A stretch of DNA of 64,000 nucleotides from Runella defluvii (GCF_014195535.1 NZ_JACIBY010000003.1:594347-658346), one strand, 5' to 3'; positions 51,403 through 60,516 are shown, counted from the first letter of the stretch. Notes: a model not told the origin generated them from the letters alone. A program made the numbers and translations.

Positions 51403-52290
51403 ATGACAAAAACCGCTACTATCCGAGTAACACTGCTCCATTTGAACCGCTTCTTTGGTTTTTTACTTGTCCTCTGTGGCTTTTCGGCCTTCTCTCAAGA
51501 AAAATCGTTGCTCTGGGAAGTATCAGGAAATGGGCTCGCCAAACCATCTTATGTTTATGGAACCATTCACATGATTTGTCCAAAAGATTACCTGATGACC
51601 GACTCAACCAAATCGACCTTTGGGCGCGCCGAGCAGGTTTATCTTGAATTGGACATGGACGACCCAACGATAATGACCAAGATGATGCAAACCTCCATGC
51701 TGACCAACGGTAAAAAACTCAAAGACTATCTGTCGGAAGATGACTATGCTGTTTTGGACACTTATTTTAAAGAACGTCTCAAAATGAGTCTTGCCATGTA
51801 CAACGGCCTGAAGCCTTTCACGGTTATGTCCATGATTTACATGACTTTCCTCGACTGCCAGCCTCAATCCTACGAATTGATGTTTACCCAAATGGCCACA
51901 AACGCAAAAAAAGAGTTATTAGGGTTAGAAACCGTTGAATTTCAGATGGGCGTTTTTGACCAAATTCCGTACGAAAAACAAGCAGCCTTGCTCGTGGACA
52001 TGGTTCGTAAAAAAGAAGAGTCTTCCAAAGAGTTTGAAAAAATGGTGGCCTTGTACAAAGCCCAAGACCTAGAAGCGCTCGTCAAGCTGATGGACGATAG
52101 CGACTGGGATTTCAACGGATACGAGGACATTTTGCTCGCCAATCGGAATGCCAATTGGATTCCAATAATTGAAAAGGCCATGCAGTCGAAATCATCGTTT
52201 TTTGCCGTAGGTGCAGGACATCTTGGTGGCGAAAAAGGTGTTTTGAGTTTACTTAAAAAGAAAGGATATTCGGTAAAACCAATTTTATAA
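51403..52290 (+). CDS. TraB/GumN-family exported protein
   Basis: Protein of 295 residues with a signal peptide (residues about 13-30, ends near AFSQEK). Family motifs are YVYGTIHM (about 49-56), the GLETVEFQM motif near 195 and the terminal VGAGHLGGEKGVLSLLKKKGY. TraB/GumN proteins resemble metalloproteases of the Tiki/EreA superfamily; activity of bacterial members is mostly unproven. It is followed after one base by the next gene, so they form an operon. Confidence 0.88.
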   Translation: MTKTATIRVTLLHLNRFFGFLLVLCGFSAFSQEKSLLWEVSGNGLAKPSYVYGTIHMICPKDYLMTDSTKSTFGRAEQVYLELDMDDPTIMTKMMQTSMLTNGKKLKDYLSEDDYAVLDTYFKERLKMSLAMYNGLKPFTVMSMIYMTFLDCQPQSYELMFTQMATNAKKELLGLETVEFQMGVFDQIPYEKQAALLVDMVRKKEESSKEFEKMVALYKAQDLEALVKLMDDSDWDFNGYEDILLANRNANWIPIIEKAMQSKSSFFAVGAGHLGGEKGVLSLLKKKGYSVKPIL

Positions 52291-52291
52291 A

Positions 52292-53035
52292 ATGAAAAAA
52301 AACGCATTGCTTCTCTTGTTTACCCTTTCGTTCTCAATCATTTCCCGCGCCCAAACCGTCGATGAAGTGATTGAAAATTACTTGAAAGCCGTTGGGGGTA
52401 AAGAGAAGTTACTTTCCCTAAAAACACTTCGAACAACGGGTTTTCTAAAAATGCAAGGAATGGAAATCCCTTATATTCAGCAACAAAAAGCGCCCAATTT
52501 ACAACGCTCGGTCGCTTTGTTTCAAGAAAAGAGTATCTATCAAAACTGCTTTGATGGAACAACAGGCTGGCATACCAATCCGAAAACGTTACAATTAGAA
52601 AAGTTAACGGCCGAAGAGAGTGAAACCTTAAAAGCTGACATTCAAATGCTTGACCCATTTGTAAATTATGCCGAACGTGGATACAGCGTAACTTTGGAAG
52701 GAAAAATGCTGGTTGAGGGCAAAGATTGTTACCGTGTGCGCTTGCTCAAAAAACCACCGCCAATGACCAACGCTACCGTAGCAGAATTGTCGAGTTTCTA
52801 CTTTTTCGATACCAAAACCTATTTACCTGTTTTAGTACGAAATGCGATAAAAAAAGGAACAGGCAAAGGCGGATATATGGACACGTATTTAAGTAAATTT
52901 CAAACGGTTAACGACATGGTTTTTCCGTTTGAAATTACTCAAAAAATCAATGGGAAGACCACCCTTTCCATCTCTGTCACCCAAGTAGAAACCAACCTTG
53001 ATTTGACAGATCAAGAATTTGCATTTCCAGGCTAA
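52292..53035 (+). CDS. Exported LolA-like beta-sheet protein
   Basis: Protein of 247 residues with a signal peptide (ends near IISRAQT). Sequence features such as VIENYLKAVGGKEKLLSLKTL, DGTTGWHTNP and FDTKTYLPVLVRNAIKKG match the outer-membrane lipoprotein-sorting/LolA-like half-barrel family of Bacteroidetes, periplasmic proteins with unknown cargo. Its start is one base after the TraB/GumN stop, so translational coupling is likely. Downstream lies a tandem repeat instead of a clear terminator. Confidence 0.72.
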   Translation: MKKNALLLLFTLSFSIISRAQTVDEVIENYLKAVGGKEKLLSLKTLRTTGFLKMQGMEIPYIQQQKAPNLQRSVALFQEKSIYQNCFDGTTGWHTNPKTLQLEKLTAEESETLKADIQMLDPFVNYAERGYSVTLEGKMLVEGKDCYRVRLLKKPPPMTNATVAELSSFYFFDTKTYLPVLVRNAIKKGTGKGGYMDTYLSKFQTVNDMVFPFEITQKINGKTTLSISVTQVETNLDLTDQEFAFPG

Positions 53036-53039
53036 CTCC

Positions 53040-53333
53040 CCTTTCCAAGTTTATTCCGTCGCAAGAATCTGAACTTGGAAAGGCTTATCCCCGCACAAAC
53101 AACCTTTCCAAGTTTACTCCGTCGCAAGAACCTGAAACTTGGAAAGGCTTATCCCCGCACAAACAACCTTTCCAAGTTTAATCCCTCGCAAGAACCCGAA
53201 ACTTGGAAAGGCTTACTCACACAAACACCTTTCCAAGTTTAACCCTCACAAGAACCTGAAACTTGGAAAGGCTTACTCACATAAACACCTTTCCAAGTTT
53301 AACACTCACAAGAACCCGAAACTTGGAAAGGCT
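53040..53333. repeat. Five tandem copies of a 60-64-bp hairpin repeat
   Basis: CCTTTCCAAGTTT recurs at 53040, 53103, 53167, 53228 and 53288 (spacings 63, 64, 61, 60). Each copy ends in AAACTTGGAAAGG, so each can fold into a stem of about 12-13 bp around a loop containing CAAGAA. It separates two convergent genes and fills the 308-base gap. ORFs read through it are repetitive artefacts. Confidence 0.88.
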
Positions 53334-53343
53334 CCAGTTTTTT

Positions 53344-54774
53344 TTACTCTTTCACAAACTCCTTCACGTCCACGCCCTGTTTAAAACTCAGTTTGTTTTC
53401 GGTTGGCTTAAACTGCACCGTTGCAAAGGCTTTAGGAATGTTAAAAGTATGATTTCCAATGTATTTCATCTTAAACTCAACGTCTGAATTAATCACCCTT
53501 GCTACAAGTTTTTTGTCTTTTTGAGCGAATGTCAGTTTATAATCACTTCCAGGTTGGATGTACACTCCCACGTAGGGCTCAAGTGGCATTTTTCTAATTT
53601 CTTCCGCCAAATTAAGGATCGTAGCCACCTCGTCAATTCGCTCAACTTTATCTACATTTTCGAGTCGTGCCATGAGTCCCCAGCCATAAAAATCGTTGGC
53701 CACAGCGACGAGAAGCTCATTTTCGCCTTTTTTCAAATTGAGCTTGGCCACCGTATTGGTAATCGCAAGTCGGCCACCTGGGATTTTCCGCATTCCTACT
53801 TGGGGAAACAGGTTTTTGTCAACCAACACCATTTCATTGTTGAGATACACCCAGATTTCGTCGTTAAAGCCTATCTGCAAATTTGTAAAGGTGGGTTCTG
53901 AAGCCGTTATTGTCGTTTTAAGCCAAACGAGTTTACGCTGTGGCGTAGCACCAAAGCGTCGGGTTAGGTTAAGCAAGCCCGCCGTTTCAGCGTCGATGCT
54001 TTCCAAAAAATCTTCCGCATCTGGTAAATTCTCGGCAAACGTTTCGTTGCCTTTAGGAAACAAAACAGGCGTCGAAATTGCCCATTTACGGAGGTACTGC
54101 CCATCATGTTTGGTCATATCAGTTCCTTCATAGCTGGCGAGTCCTTCGGTTTCGTTGGGCTTAATTTGGAGATTTGTGATGTACCCTTCTCCCTCAAAAG
54201 CGATGCTGCCTTCGGCCATTGTTCCTTCCAGTTTCGGAACTTCCAATACCGTATTGACCATATCGTTCACATACACCTTCATTTGTTTACCCGAAATGAC
54301 CAACTTCATGTGATTCCACTCCCCCGTTTTGGCCATGGCAGGGGCTTGGTACTGCGGATAAATGTCCCACATATTGACCCCATCAAAATAGGGCGCGTAC
54401 TGTATGCCTTGATTGGCCAGTTTACTCCCGATTCGAGGTACACGCAGGTAAACAATTTCTTGTTCTTTGGCATCTTTTCGGTGAAAATAGACCGACGACG
54501 CAAACTCAGCAGGATGGGGTTCTATGTCAAATTCAATCGTGCCATCTTTAAACACGAAGTCTTTCAACACCACTTGCCCCGACAATGAACCAATTTTCAT
54601 GGCTTTTTTACCTTTATAATCCAAAAATGTCACTTTCCCCGCCTGAAAATCCCAGCGTTCGGGTACGAGTAGATTTGAATTATCTGTTAATTTTGGGGAA
54701 GAAACGGTCTTGTTTTTTTGTGCAATCCCTTGGAGAGACACGAGCATCAACATAAACGAAAGCAATTTTTTCAT
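53344..54774 (-). CDS. Exported DUF1080/LamG-like multi-domain protein
   Basis: Protein of 476 residues with a signal peptide (MKKLLSFMLMLVSLQGIAQ). The first ~210 residues form a concanavalin-like 3-keto-disaccharide hydrolase/DUF1080-type sandwich (KDFVFKDGTIEFDIEPHP, SSVYFHRKD, GEWNHMKLVISGKQMKVYVND). Residues about 260-395 are a second beta domain resembling a galactose-binding fold (VWLKTTITASEPTFTNLQ, DEIWVYLNNEMV, FYGWGLMARLENV). The C-terminal 80 residues resemble a DUF3471-type module (YVGVYIQPGSDYKLTF). Carbohydrate binding is likely; catalytic activity is not assured. It is divergent from the HTH-LamG regulator gene. Confidence 0.7.
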   Translation of the reverse strand: MKKLLSFMLMLVSLQGIAQKNKTVSSPKLTDNSNLLVPERWDFQAGKVTFLDYKGKKAMKIGSLSGQVVLKDFVFKDGTIEFDIEPHPAEFASSVYFHRKDAKEQEIVYLRVPRIGSKLANQGIQYAPYFDGVNMWDIYPQYQAPAMAKTGEWNHMKLVISGKQMKVYVNDMVNTVLEVPKLEGTMAEGSIAFEGEGYITNLQIKPNETEGLASYEGTDMTKHDGQYLRKWAISTPVLFPKGNETFAENLPDAEDFLESIDAETAGLLNLTRRFGATPQRKLVWLKTTITASEPTFTNLQIGFNDEIWVYLNNEMVLVDKNLFPQVGMRKIPGGRLAITNTVAKLNLKKGENELLVAVANDFYGWGLMARLENVDKVERIDEVATILNLAEEIRKMPLEPYVGVYIQPGSDYKLTFAQKDKKLVARVINSDVEFKMKYIGNHTFNIPKAFATVQFKPTENKLSFKQGVDVKEFVKE

Positions 54775-54843
54775 GGACGAATAGCTGTATAGTTTTTAAA
54801 ATTTCATCAAAAGTCGGCGAATCCGTCCGTTCTAGCTGGTTCA

Positions 54844-54898
54844 AACTTGTTTCAAGTTAGGTTCAAGATCATTTCAATACCGTTTTGCCTTATTTTTG
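54844..54898 (+). promoter_or_regulatory. Operator-like palindrome and leaderless -7 box of the HTH-LamG gene
   Basis: AACTTG-TTT-CAAGTT (54844-54858) is a perfect inverted repeat, with a TTCAAG half copy at 54863. TATTTTTG (54891-54898) is an exact -7 box ending six bases before the ATG at 54905, so the mRNA is probably leaderless. The palindrome lies around the -35/-45 position and in the divergent region toward the DUF1080 gene. Confidence 0.45.
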
Positions 54899-54904
54899 CC
54901 CCCT

Positions 54905-56206
54905 ATGAACACAACAGCCATTCATCTACCGATTTCCAAGCTCAAATCCCAGATGGAAGCGCACCTTCAATGGGGCGAAAGCAGCGTTTGGAATAATTAC
55001 GATTTTGAAAAACTCAGCGAACAGATTACTGAAAAAACAAGTGTGTCGTTGAGCGTATCAACTTTAAAGCGGATATTTGGGAAAGTCAGCTACAAAAGCG
55101 AGCCTTCCATGACCACCCTCAACGCCCTTGCGCAGTTTTTGGACTACGAAGATTGGCGTGATTTTTTGGTTAAAAATCCAGAAAAAACCGAAGCCCCTCC
55201 CCCAACAATTATCACAACACCGCCCGTTTCGCTTCCACCTTTACCTATCCCCAAAACTAGTTTTTGGAATCGTCAGCGCTGGGCTTTGGTGGCACTGGTC
55301 GTTGTTTCGTTAAGCATTTTTAGTTTTTATTTTCTTTCGAGCAAACCCAAATACAATCCCAACGATTTTAGCTTTTCGTCAAAAACAATGCTCACCGAAG
55401 GATTGCCCAACTCAGTGGTATTTGACTTTGACGCAACCAGCGCCAACCCTCAAGATTCGGTATTCATTTCGCAATCGTGGGACGTACGGCGTAAGGTATT
55501 GGTCAATAAAAACGACAAACATCATTCATCCATCTACTTTTACCCTGGGTATTTCCGAGCAAAATTGATGATTGGGAAGGAAATCATTAAAGAGCACGAC
55601 ATTCAAATCAAAACCGACGGCTGGCTTGGCGTTGTTGAAGCCGATTGGGGTATTGAACCTTTGTATTTTAAGCCATCTGACATCGTAAAAACCCCCATTG
55701 TTGAGATAGATAAACCCGTGTTCGACAAGTACAACGTTCCATTAAACCCAACCCCGCCCAAGATTCGGTTGTTTAATCAGAAAGACCTCAAGGGCATAAT
55801 GACGGACAATTTCATCTTTGAAACTGAAGTAAAAAGTGGCCTCCCCGAAGGTAGCAATGCTTGCCAGAACGTGACCGTGATGTTGCAAGCCAGAAACGAT
55901 ATTATGATGGTGCCCCTCACGAGCGTTGGCTGTGTTGGCGATATTTCATTGGCGGCTTTTGGGTATTATGTAGCAAGTAATAAGGCCGATTTGAGTGGTT
56001 TTGGCTGCACGCCCAACGAATGGACCACGCTCAAGATTGAATGTAAACGGGGCAAAATGAAAATTTTTGTCAACAACAAACTGGCTTATACCGCCAAAGT
56101 CGAGAACCCTCCCACCGACATCGTCGGCGTTCAGTACCGCTTCAACGGCCCCTGCGCCGTGCGAAATACTTGGCTAGAGGGGACTACTGGAAAGGTAGTC
56201 TTTTAA
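54905..56206 (+). CDS. One-protein HTH-TM-LamG regulator-like protein
   Basis: Protein of 433 residues from the ATG at 54905. Residues about 10-90 form a DNA-binding-like helical domain common in Bacteroidetes (SVSTLKRIFGKVSYKSEP, TLNALAQFLDYEDWRDFL). A Pro-rich linker leads to one TM helix (about 125-145, WALVALVVVSLSIF). The periplasmic part has an Ig/PKD-like domain (about 150-270) and a concanavalin-like domain at the end (LFNQKDLKGIMTDNFIFETE in part, CKRGKMKIFVNN, AVRNTWLEG). The layout suggests a transmembrane one-component regulator that reads a glycan signal outside. Nearby DUF1080-like gene is a plausible target. Activity is inferred. Confidence 0.65.
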   Translation: MNTTAIHLPISKLKSQMEAHLQWGESSVWNNYDFEKLSEQITEKTSVSLSVSTLKRIFGKVSYKSEPSMTTLNALAQFLDYEDWRDFLVKNPEKTEAPPPTIITTPPVSLPPLPIPKTSFWNRQRWALVALVVVSLSIFSFYFLSSKPKYNPNDFSFSSKTMLTEGLPNSVVFDFDATSANPQDSVFISQSWDVRRKVLVNKNDKHHSSIYFYPGYFRAKLMIGKEIIKEHDIQIKTDGWLGVVEADWGIEPLYFKPSDIVKTPIVEIDKPVFDKYNVPLNPTPPKIRLFNQKDLKGIMTDNFIFETEVKSGLPEGSNACQNVTVMLQARNDIMMVPLTSVGCVGDISLAAFGYYVASNKADLSGFGCTPNEWTTLKIECKRGKMKIFVNNKLAYTAKVENPPTDIVGVQYRFNGPCAVRNTWLEGTTGKVVF

Positions 56207-56245
56207 CGCATTCATTTTTTACCCGTGTGATTCTGTAAGAAAAAA

Positions 56246-56647
56246 TCACTCAACAAGCTGGGCAAAAAGTTGTTGAAGCGTATCTTCTGGATTTTGGCAC
56301 AAGCCAGGATGCACAGGAGAAGACTGAATAATGGTACTTCGGGTTGAAGTAAGCCACCGAAACCGCTCAGCTATCGAAAGTTGTCCAATTCGTCCACCTT
56401 CTTTTCGACCTGCACAAATACGCTCAAAAGTACGTAGCCGCTCCCTTAATTCATTGCAACAAACGGTTGACCCAAATACCTTGAGTCGGTCTTCGTTGAG
56501 GAGAAATTTGGTTTGTAAAAACCCTTGCGAAGGGCAATATAAGATAACCCCAACGTTGAGAAATTCCTCACGCTCTACCCGCGGAACAAAGCGGATGACG
56601 GCATACTCAAACAAGTAATTTTCTGGCATTTTGGGCTTCGTTGACAA
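56246..56647 (-). CDS. DUF3037 protein paired with a HipA-like kinase
   Basis: Protein of 133 residues that begins with the DUF3037 signature (FEYAVIRFVPRVEREEFLNVGVILY). No signal peptide. The gene overlaps the upstream HipA-like kinase gene by 41 bases in another frame, so the two are made from one mRNA. DUF3037/HipA-like kinase pairs occur repeatedly in bacteria, but the function of DUF3037 is unknown. Confidence 0.88.
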   Translation of the reverse strand: MSTKPKMPENYLFEYAVIRFVPRVEREEFLNVGVILYCPSQGFLQTKFLLNEDRLKVFGSTVCCNELRERLRTFERICAGRKEGGRIGQLSIAERFRWLTSTRSTIIQSSPVHPGLCQNPEDTLQQLFAQLVE

Positions 56648-57404
56648 AAATTTCTGACGCAGCTAGGCGCGTTTCTAAAAATTGAATATATACTTGACGA
56701 CGCTCCTCAGCAGTCATCGAATTGGAGGCATCCATAAGCCATTCATCAGGAACAAAGCCAACAATCTCCCGAATACGTTCAGGGGTAAGTTTAGCCTTAA
56801 ACTCTTCATCTACAGCCTTTAATTCGGACGCTTGCGGCAGCAAAACATGGTCTTTGATGGGAGCAAAAGGGCGCGTTGCCTGTTGTTCCCAATTGTCCCA
56901 TGAATGATGAAAATACAAAGCCGCACCGTGGTCGATGAGCCACAGTTCTTTGTGCCACATCAACATATTGGTGTTTCGCGACGTACGGTCAACGTTGGTG
57001 ATAAGGCAATCGAACCACACCACTTGCGAGGCTAATTTTGGCTCAATGGTGGTTACCAACGCATCGTACGTAATGGCAGCCGACAAAAAATGCAAGGCCA
57101 AATTTAGTCCCACGCTGGCTTTCAATAAGTCCTGAATTTCTTCGTCGGGCTCAGCACGACTGAAAGCAATGTCGAGTTCGGTAAAGACAAGTTCTGGAAT
57201 TTTAAACCCCAATGTTCGCGCAAGTTCACCCGCGATAAGCTCCGCGATGAGTGCTTTGGGCCCTTGCCCAGCTCCACGAAATTTCATAACGTACAAAAAA
57301 CCGTCGTCAGCTTCGACAAGGGCAGGAAGCGAACCGCCTTCACGCAAGGGCGTAACATAACGCGTTACGTTGACAGTTCGGAGGGTTGAGAGTGAGATAC
57401 TCAT
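56607..57404 (-). CDS. HipA-family serine/threonine kinase-like protein
   Basis: Protein of 265 residues, shorter than classical HipA (~440), without the N-terminal HipA-N domain. Kinase elements are kept: the ATP-binding Lys41 in YVMKFRGAGQGPKAL, the catalytic loop NVDRTSRNTN with Asp139 and Asn144/Asn146, and the metal-binding DHG with Asp158. HipA kinases phosphorylate translation or replication factors and are neutralised by HipB; no HipB-type HTH gene is adjacent. The DUF3037 gene overlaps the 3' end by 41 bases. Start at 57404 gives a complete N-lobe. Confidence 0.88.
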   Translation of the reverse strand: MSISLSTLRTVNVTRYVTPLREGGSLPALVEADDGFLYVMKFRGAGQGPKALIAELIAGELARTLGFKIPELVFTELDIAFSRAEPDEEIQDLLKASVGLNLALHFLSAAITYDALVTTIEPKLASQVVWFDCLITNVDRTSRNTNMLMWHKELWLIDHGAALYFHHSWDNWEQQATRPFAPIKDHVLLPQASELKAVDEEFKAKLTPERIREIVGFVPDEWLMDASNSMTAEERRQVYIQFLETRLAASEIFVNEAQNARKLLV

Positions 57405-57569
57405 TAGGGTATTAAATAGGCTTTAAGGCTAATTAAAATACAAATATTTATATTTTAATCAAAATCTTTAGCATAATAGGTGACTAATTTCTAGTTTTAT
57501 CGCACAGTTTTCTTCAAGAATAACTGCAATAGCCTAACTAAAAACGAACTATCTACTCTTCTTTAACAC

Positions 57570-60095
57570 ATGCGATTTTTATTGCTACCCATACTCGTTT
57601 TGGGGCTTTTGGGCATACCCAAAGGTTTTTGTCAGTACCTAATTAAGGGAAAAGTAACGGATGTTTCTACCAATGACCCTGTTCCTTTTGCGACCGTGAG
57701 TTTGAAAGGAACGACTCAAGGAGCTGTCACTGATTTTGAAGGAAACTTCTCGCTTAATCTTAAAATGCTTACTGATAGCTTGGGCGTATCTTATTTGGGT
57801 TACAAGACTAAATGGAAAGCCGTAAACAAAACACAAGCAATTCAAACAATTGATTTTCAAATTGAACCCACAGCTAATTTATTGGCTGAAATAATCGTAC
57901 GGGCAGGTGAAAACCCAGCTTGGCCTATTATTCGAAAAATAGTAGTCAATAAGGAGAAGAATGACCGTAAGAAGCTCTCTGCTTACGAATACGAGAGTTA
58001 CAATCGTATAGAGTTAAGCATGGATAAAATTTCTGAAAAGATGCAACAACGAAAACTGATGAGGCAGCTTCGCGAGGCAGTGAGTGAGTTGCAAAAAACA
58101 ACAGGAGACGATGGAAAACCAATCCTTCCCGTGTTTGTCTCTGAAACAATTTCGAAATTTTATTTCAAAGATAATCCACGAAAAACCAAAGAAACTGTTA
58201 TAAACTCTCGGGTGAAAGGGGTTGGAATTGCCGACGAAAGCGTGCTAAACGAATTGCTTGGCGTATCCTTCCAAGACTTTAATTTCTATCAAAATTGGGT
58301 GCGCTTGGTTGGAAAAGATTTCCATTCCCCCATCGCCGATGGTTGGAAAAATACTTATGAATATTTCTTAGCAGATACATCGCTGGTGGGGTTGGCTACC
58401 TGTTATGGGATTGAGTTTGAGCCCAAAAATAAATTAGACTTGGCGTTTACTGGCAAAATGTGGATTGATACGGTTTCTTTTGCGATTGCCCAAATTGATG
58501 TGTTTGTGGGTAAAGAAGCAAACTTAAACTACATTGATAAAATAAAAATAAACCAAGAATTTGAACTGGTTGATAGCACGACAGCATGGTTGCCCTCTGC
58601 TACTCGTTTGTTGGTTGACATCAGCGAATTGACCCGTAATACAAGTGGATTATTGGCCAAGATTTACACTCGCAATCAAAATTTTGTAATTAATAAAGTC
58701 CATGAGAATGAATTTTATGAGAAAACATTTGACCAGCAAGAACGAGTCACCAACCCCAACGAAGCATTTTGGCAAACAAAACGTCCTGAACCACTTAAAA
58801 CAAATGAAATAAGGGCATTTGAACTTATTGATAGTATTAAAAATGTCCCTATCGTAAAGACTTATACCGCACTATCGAGGATGGTAATGAGTGCTTATAT
58901 TCCAGTGACAAGACATATTGAATTTGGACCTTTTCCTAATAGTATTGCCATTAATAGCATTGAAGGGGTACGAATGCAGGCAGGGTTTCGGACGAGGGAA
59001 ACATTGAGTAAGCGCTTTTTTATAAAAGGATATGTGGCCGATGGGACCCTTGATGAGCGCTGGAAATATGGGCTAGACCTTCAATATACTATTTCTCGAA
59101 AGCCCTGGATTCAAGCGGGGGTTCATTCTGGTTATGATGTAGAACGGTTAGGTATTAATCCATCCCAATTAGGAACAAGTGTATTAAGCAACCAAGTGTT
59201 TGCTGCGTTAGCTCGTTTTGGTAGCTATCACCGAGGTTTTTTACAGAATGATCAGTCGGTGAATCTAGCTCATGAAATTATCCCAGGGTTGACACATTCA
59301 ATTGGATATAGTCACCGTACTTTTACACCATTGTTTGCCTTTCGATACCGTACTCAACCAACCTTAGGCGAAAATTCGCCCCAAAGCAGGGATTATGAAG
59401 TCGATGAGTTTCGGTACGAAATTAGGTTTGCAAAAGGAGAAGTCTTAATCAGAAACAACAACCGTCGTCCATTGAAGCTTCGGAAGGCGCGAGAATGGCC
59501 TGTGATCACATTTCGATATGTGGGAGGGGTTGGAGGTTCTCCTACACGGCAGTTTAATTACCACCGTTTTAATTTACAGATGGATAAATCGTTCCGTTTG
59601 GGAGTGTTGGGAAGAATGAATACGGAAACTCAGGTAGGCTTTTCGCCGTCAACAATACCGTATCCACTATTATTTAACCACCAAGGAAACCCGTCCCCCA
59701 TTTTTATTAGCAATGCTTATAATAGCATGAATTTTTTTGAATTTACGAGCGATCGATTTATATCAGTAGGTGCCTTTCATGATTTTGAAGGATTTTTAAC
59801 GAACCGAATTCCAGTATTTAGACGATTGAAATGGCGCTCACATGTATTTGGTAAAGTACTTTGGGGGGATACCCAAAATGCCAATGAAAGACTAATTCCG
59901 AGAACTGCCCCCGACGGAACGTTAATACTACCAATCAATCGTTTGGACGATAAGGTACCCTATATTGAGGCGGGCTATGGCTTTGATAATATTTTCAAAT
60001 TCTTGAGAATCGACGCCATTCACCGACTTACGTACCGAGAAAAGCCAGAGGCTCAGAAATTTTCAATAAAATTCTCTTTTGCTTTTAAATTGTAA
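57570..60095 (+). CDS. DUF5686 outer-membrane protein with carboxypeptidase-like domain
   Basis: Protein of 841 residues with a signal peptide (ends near GFCQYL), a carboxypeptidase-regulatory-like domain (about 25-105, LIKGKVTDVSTNDPVPFATV), a DUF5686-type middle (NPAWPIIRKIVVNKEKND, AYEYESYNRIELSMDKI) and a large C-terminal beta-barrel ending in the aromatic strand FSIKFSFAFKL. This is a common Bacteroidetes outer-membrane family of unknown function. The gene is visibly richer in A and T than its neighbours. It ends at a hairpin terminator at 60119. Confidence 0.85.
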   Translation: MRFLLLPILVLGLLGIPKGFCQYLIKGKVTDVSTNDPVPFATVSLKGTTQGAVTDFEGNFSLNLKMLTDSLGVSYLGYKTKWKAVNKTQAIQTIDFQIEPTANLLAEIIVRAGENPAWPIIRKIVVNKEKNDRKKLSAYEYESYNRIELSMDKISEKMQQRKLMRQLREAVSELQKTTGDDGKPILPVFVSETISKFYFKDNPRKTKETVINSRVKGVGIADESVLNELLGVSFQDFNFYQNWVRLVGKDFHSPIADGWKNTYEYFLADTSLVGLATCYGIEFEPKNKLDLAFTGKMWIDTVSFAIAQIDVFVGKEANLNYIDKIKINQEFELVDSTTAWLPSATRLLVDISELTRNTSGLLAKIYTRNQNFVINKVHENEFYEKTFDQQERVTNPNEAFWQTKRPEPLKTNEIRAFELIDSIKNVPIVKTYTALSRMVMSAYIPVTRHIEFGPFPNSIAINSIEGVRMQAGFRTRETLSKRFFIKGYVADGTLDERWKYGLDLQYTISRKPWIQAGVHSGYDVERLGINPSQLGTSVLSNQVFAALARFGSYHRGFLQNDQSVNLAHEIIPGLTHSIGYSHRTFTPLFAFRYRTQPTLGENSPQSRDYEVDEFRYEIRFAKGEVLIRNNNRRPLKLRKAREWPVITFRYVGGVGGSPTRQFNYHRFNLQMDKSFRLGVLGRMNTETQVGFSPSTIPYPLLFNHQGNPSPIFISNAYNSMNFFEFTSDRFISVGAFHDFEGFLTNRIPVFRRLKWRSHVFGKVLWGDTQNANERLIPRTAPDGTLILPINRLDDKVPYIEAGYGFDNIFKFLRIDAIHRLTYREKPEAQKFSIKFSFAFKL

Positions 60096-60118
60096 AAAAA
60101 TCAGCACAATAACTTTAG

Positions 60119-60157
60119 GGCACTGGTATGTAAAAGTACCAGTGCCTTTTAAATTTT
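60119..60157 (+). terminator. Intrinsic terminator after the DUF5686 gene
   Basis: Perfect 10-bp stem GGCACTGGTA / TACCAGTGCC with an 8-base loop, followed by TTTTAAATTTTAT. Confidence 0.88.
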
Positions 60158-60252
60158 ATACTGACATTAAGACATTTGATAGTAGTTTGTTCCCAAATCC
60201 TTGCATTTTCATCCCGACAATGTGTAGTTTTAAAGCTCTAATTGCAGCCACT

Positions 60253-60516
60253 ATGAAACCAACTCGTTTTTATTTATCCATTTTTTTCGGTTTTGGAATA
60301 GGGGTTTTTATATACAGCACCCTTTTTGGGGAGTTTTACCCCGTTTTTGAAAGCTTTTTTGATTCAAAAATACCGTCTCTGCCGCTTTTTGAAAATATTG
60401 TCAATACCACAGACTGGCTTAATGCCCTCATAAAGCCAACCGCCATCGCGAGCTTTGCGACTGTTTTTCAGTGGATTGCAGATAAGACCAAGGCGCGGCG
60501 ACAAGAAAAGAAATAA
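60253..60516 (+). CDS. Small membrane protein of unknown function
   Basis: Protein of 87 residues from the ATG at 60253 (MKPTRFYLSIFFGFGIGVFI). One clear N-terminal TM helix (about 5-25) is followed by a second, weaker hydrophobic segment (about 58-75) and a basic tail (KTKARRQEKK). In-frame codons run upstream to 60079 but include the terminator hairpin and part of the preceding gene; an alternative start is the ATG at 60220. I do not recognise a family. Confidence 0.55.
   Translation: MKPTRFYLSIFFGFGIGVFIYSTLFGEFYPVFESFFDSKIPSLPLFENIVNTTDWLNALIKPTAIASFATVFQWIADKTKARRQEKK

Noticed and set aside
53040..53333. CRISPR array at 53.0 kb.
   Set aside because: The intervening sequences are similar to each other, units vary from 60 to 64 bp, and no cas genes are present.
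53139..53487. Open frames with repeated KLGKAYSHKHLSKF-like units.
   Set aside because: They read through the 60-64-bp hairpin repeat and part of the opposite gene.
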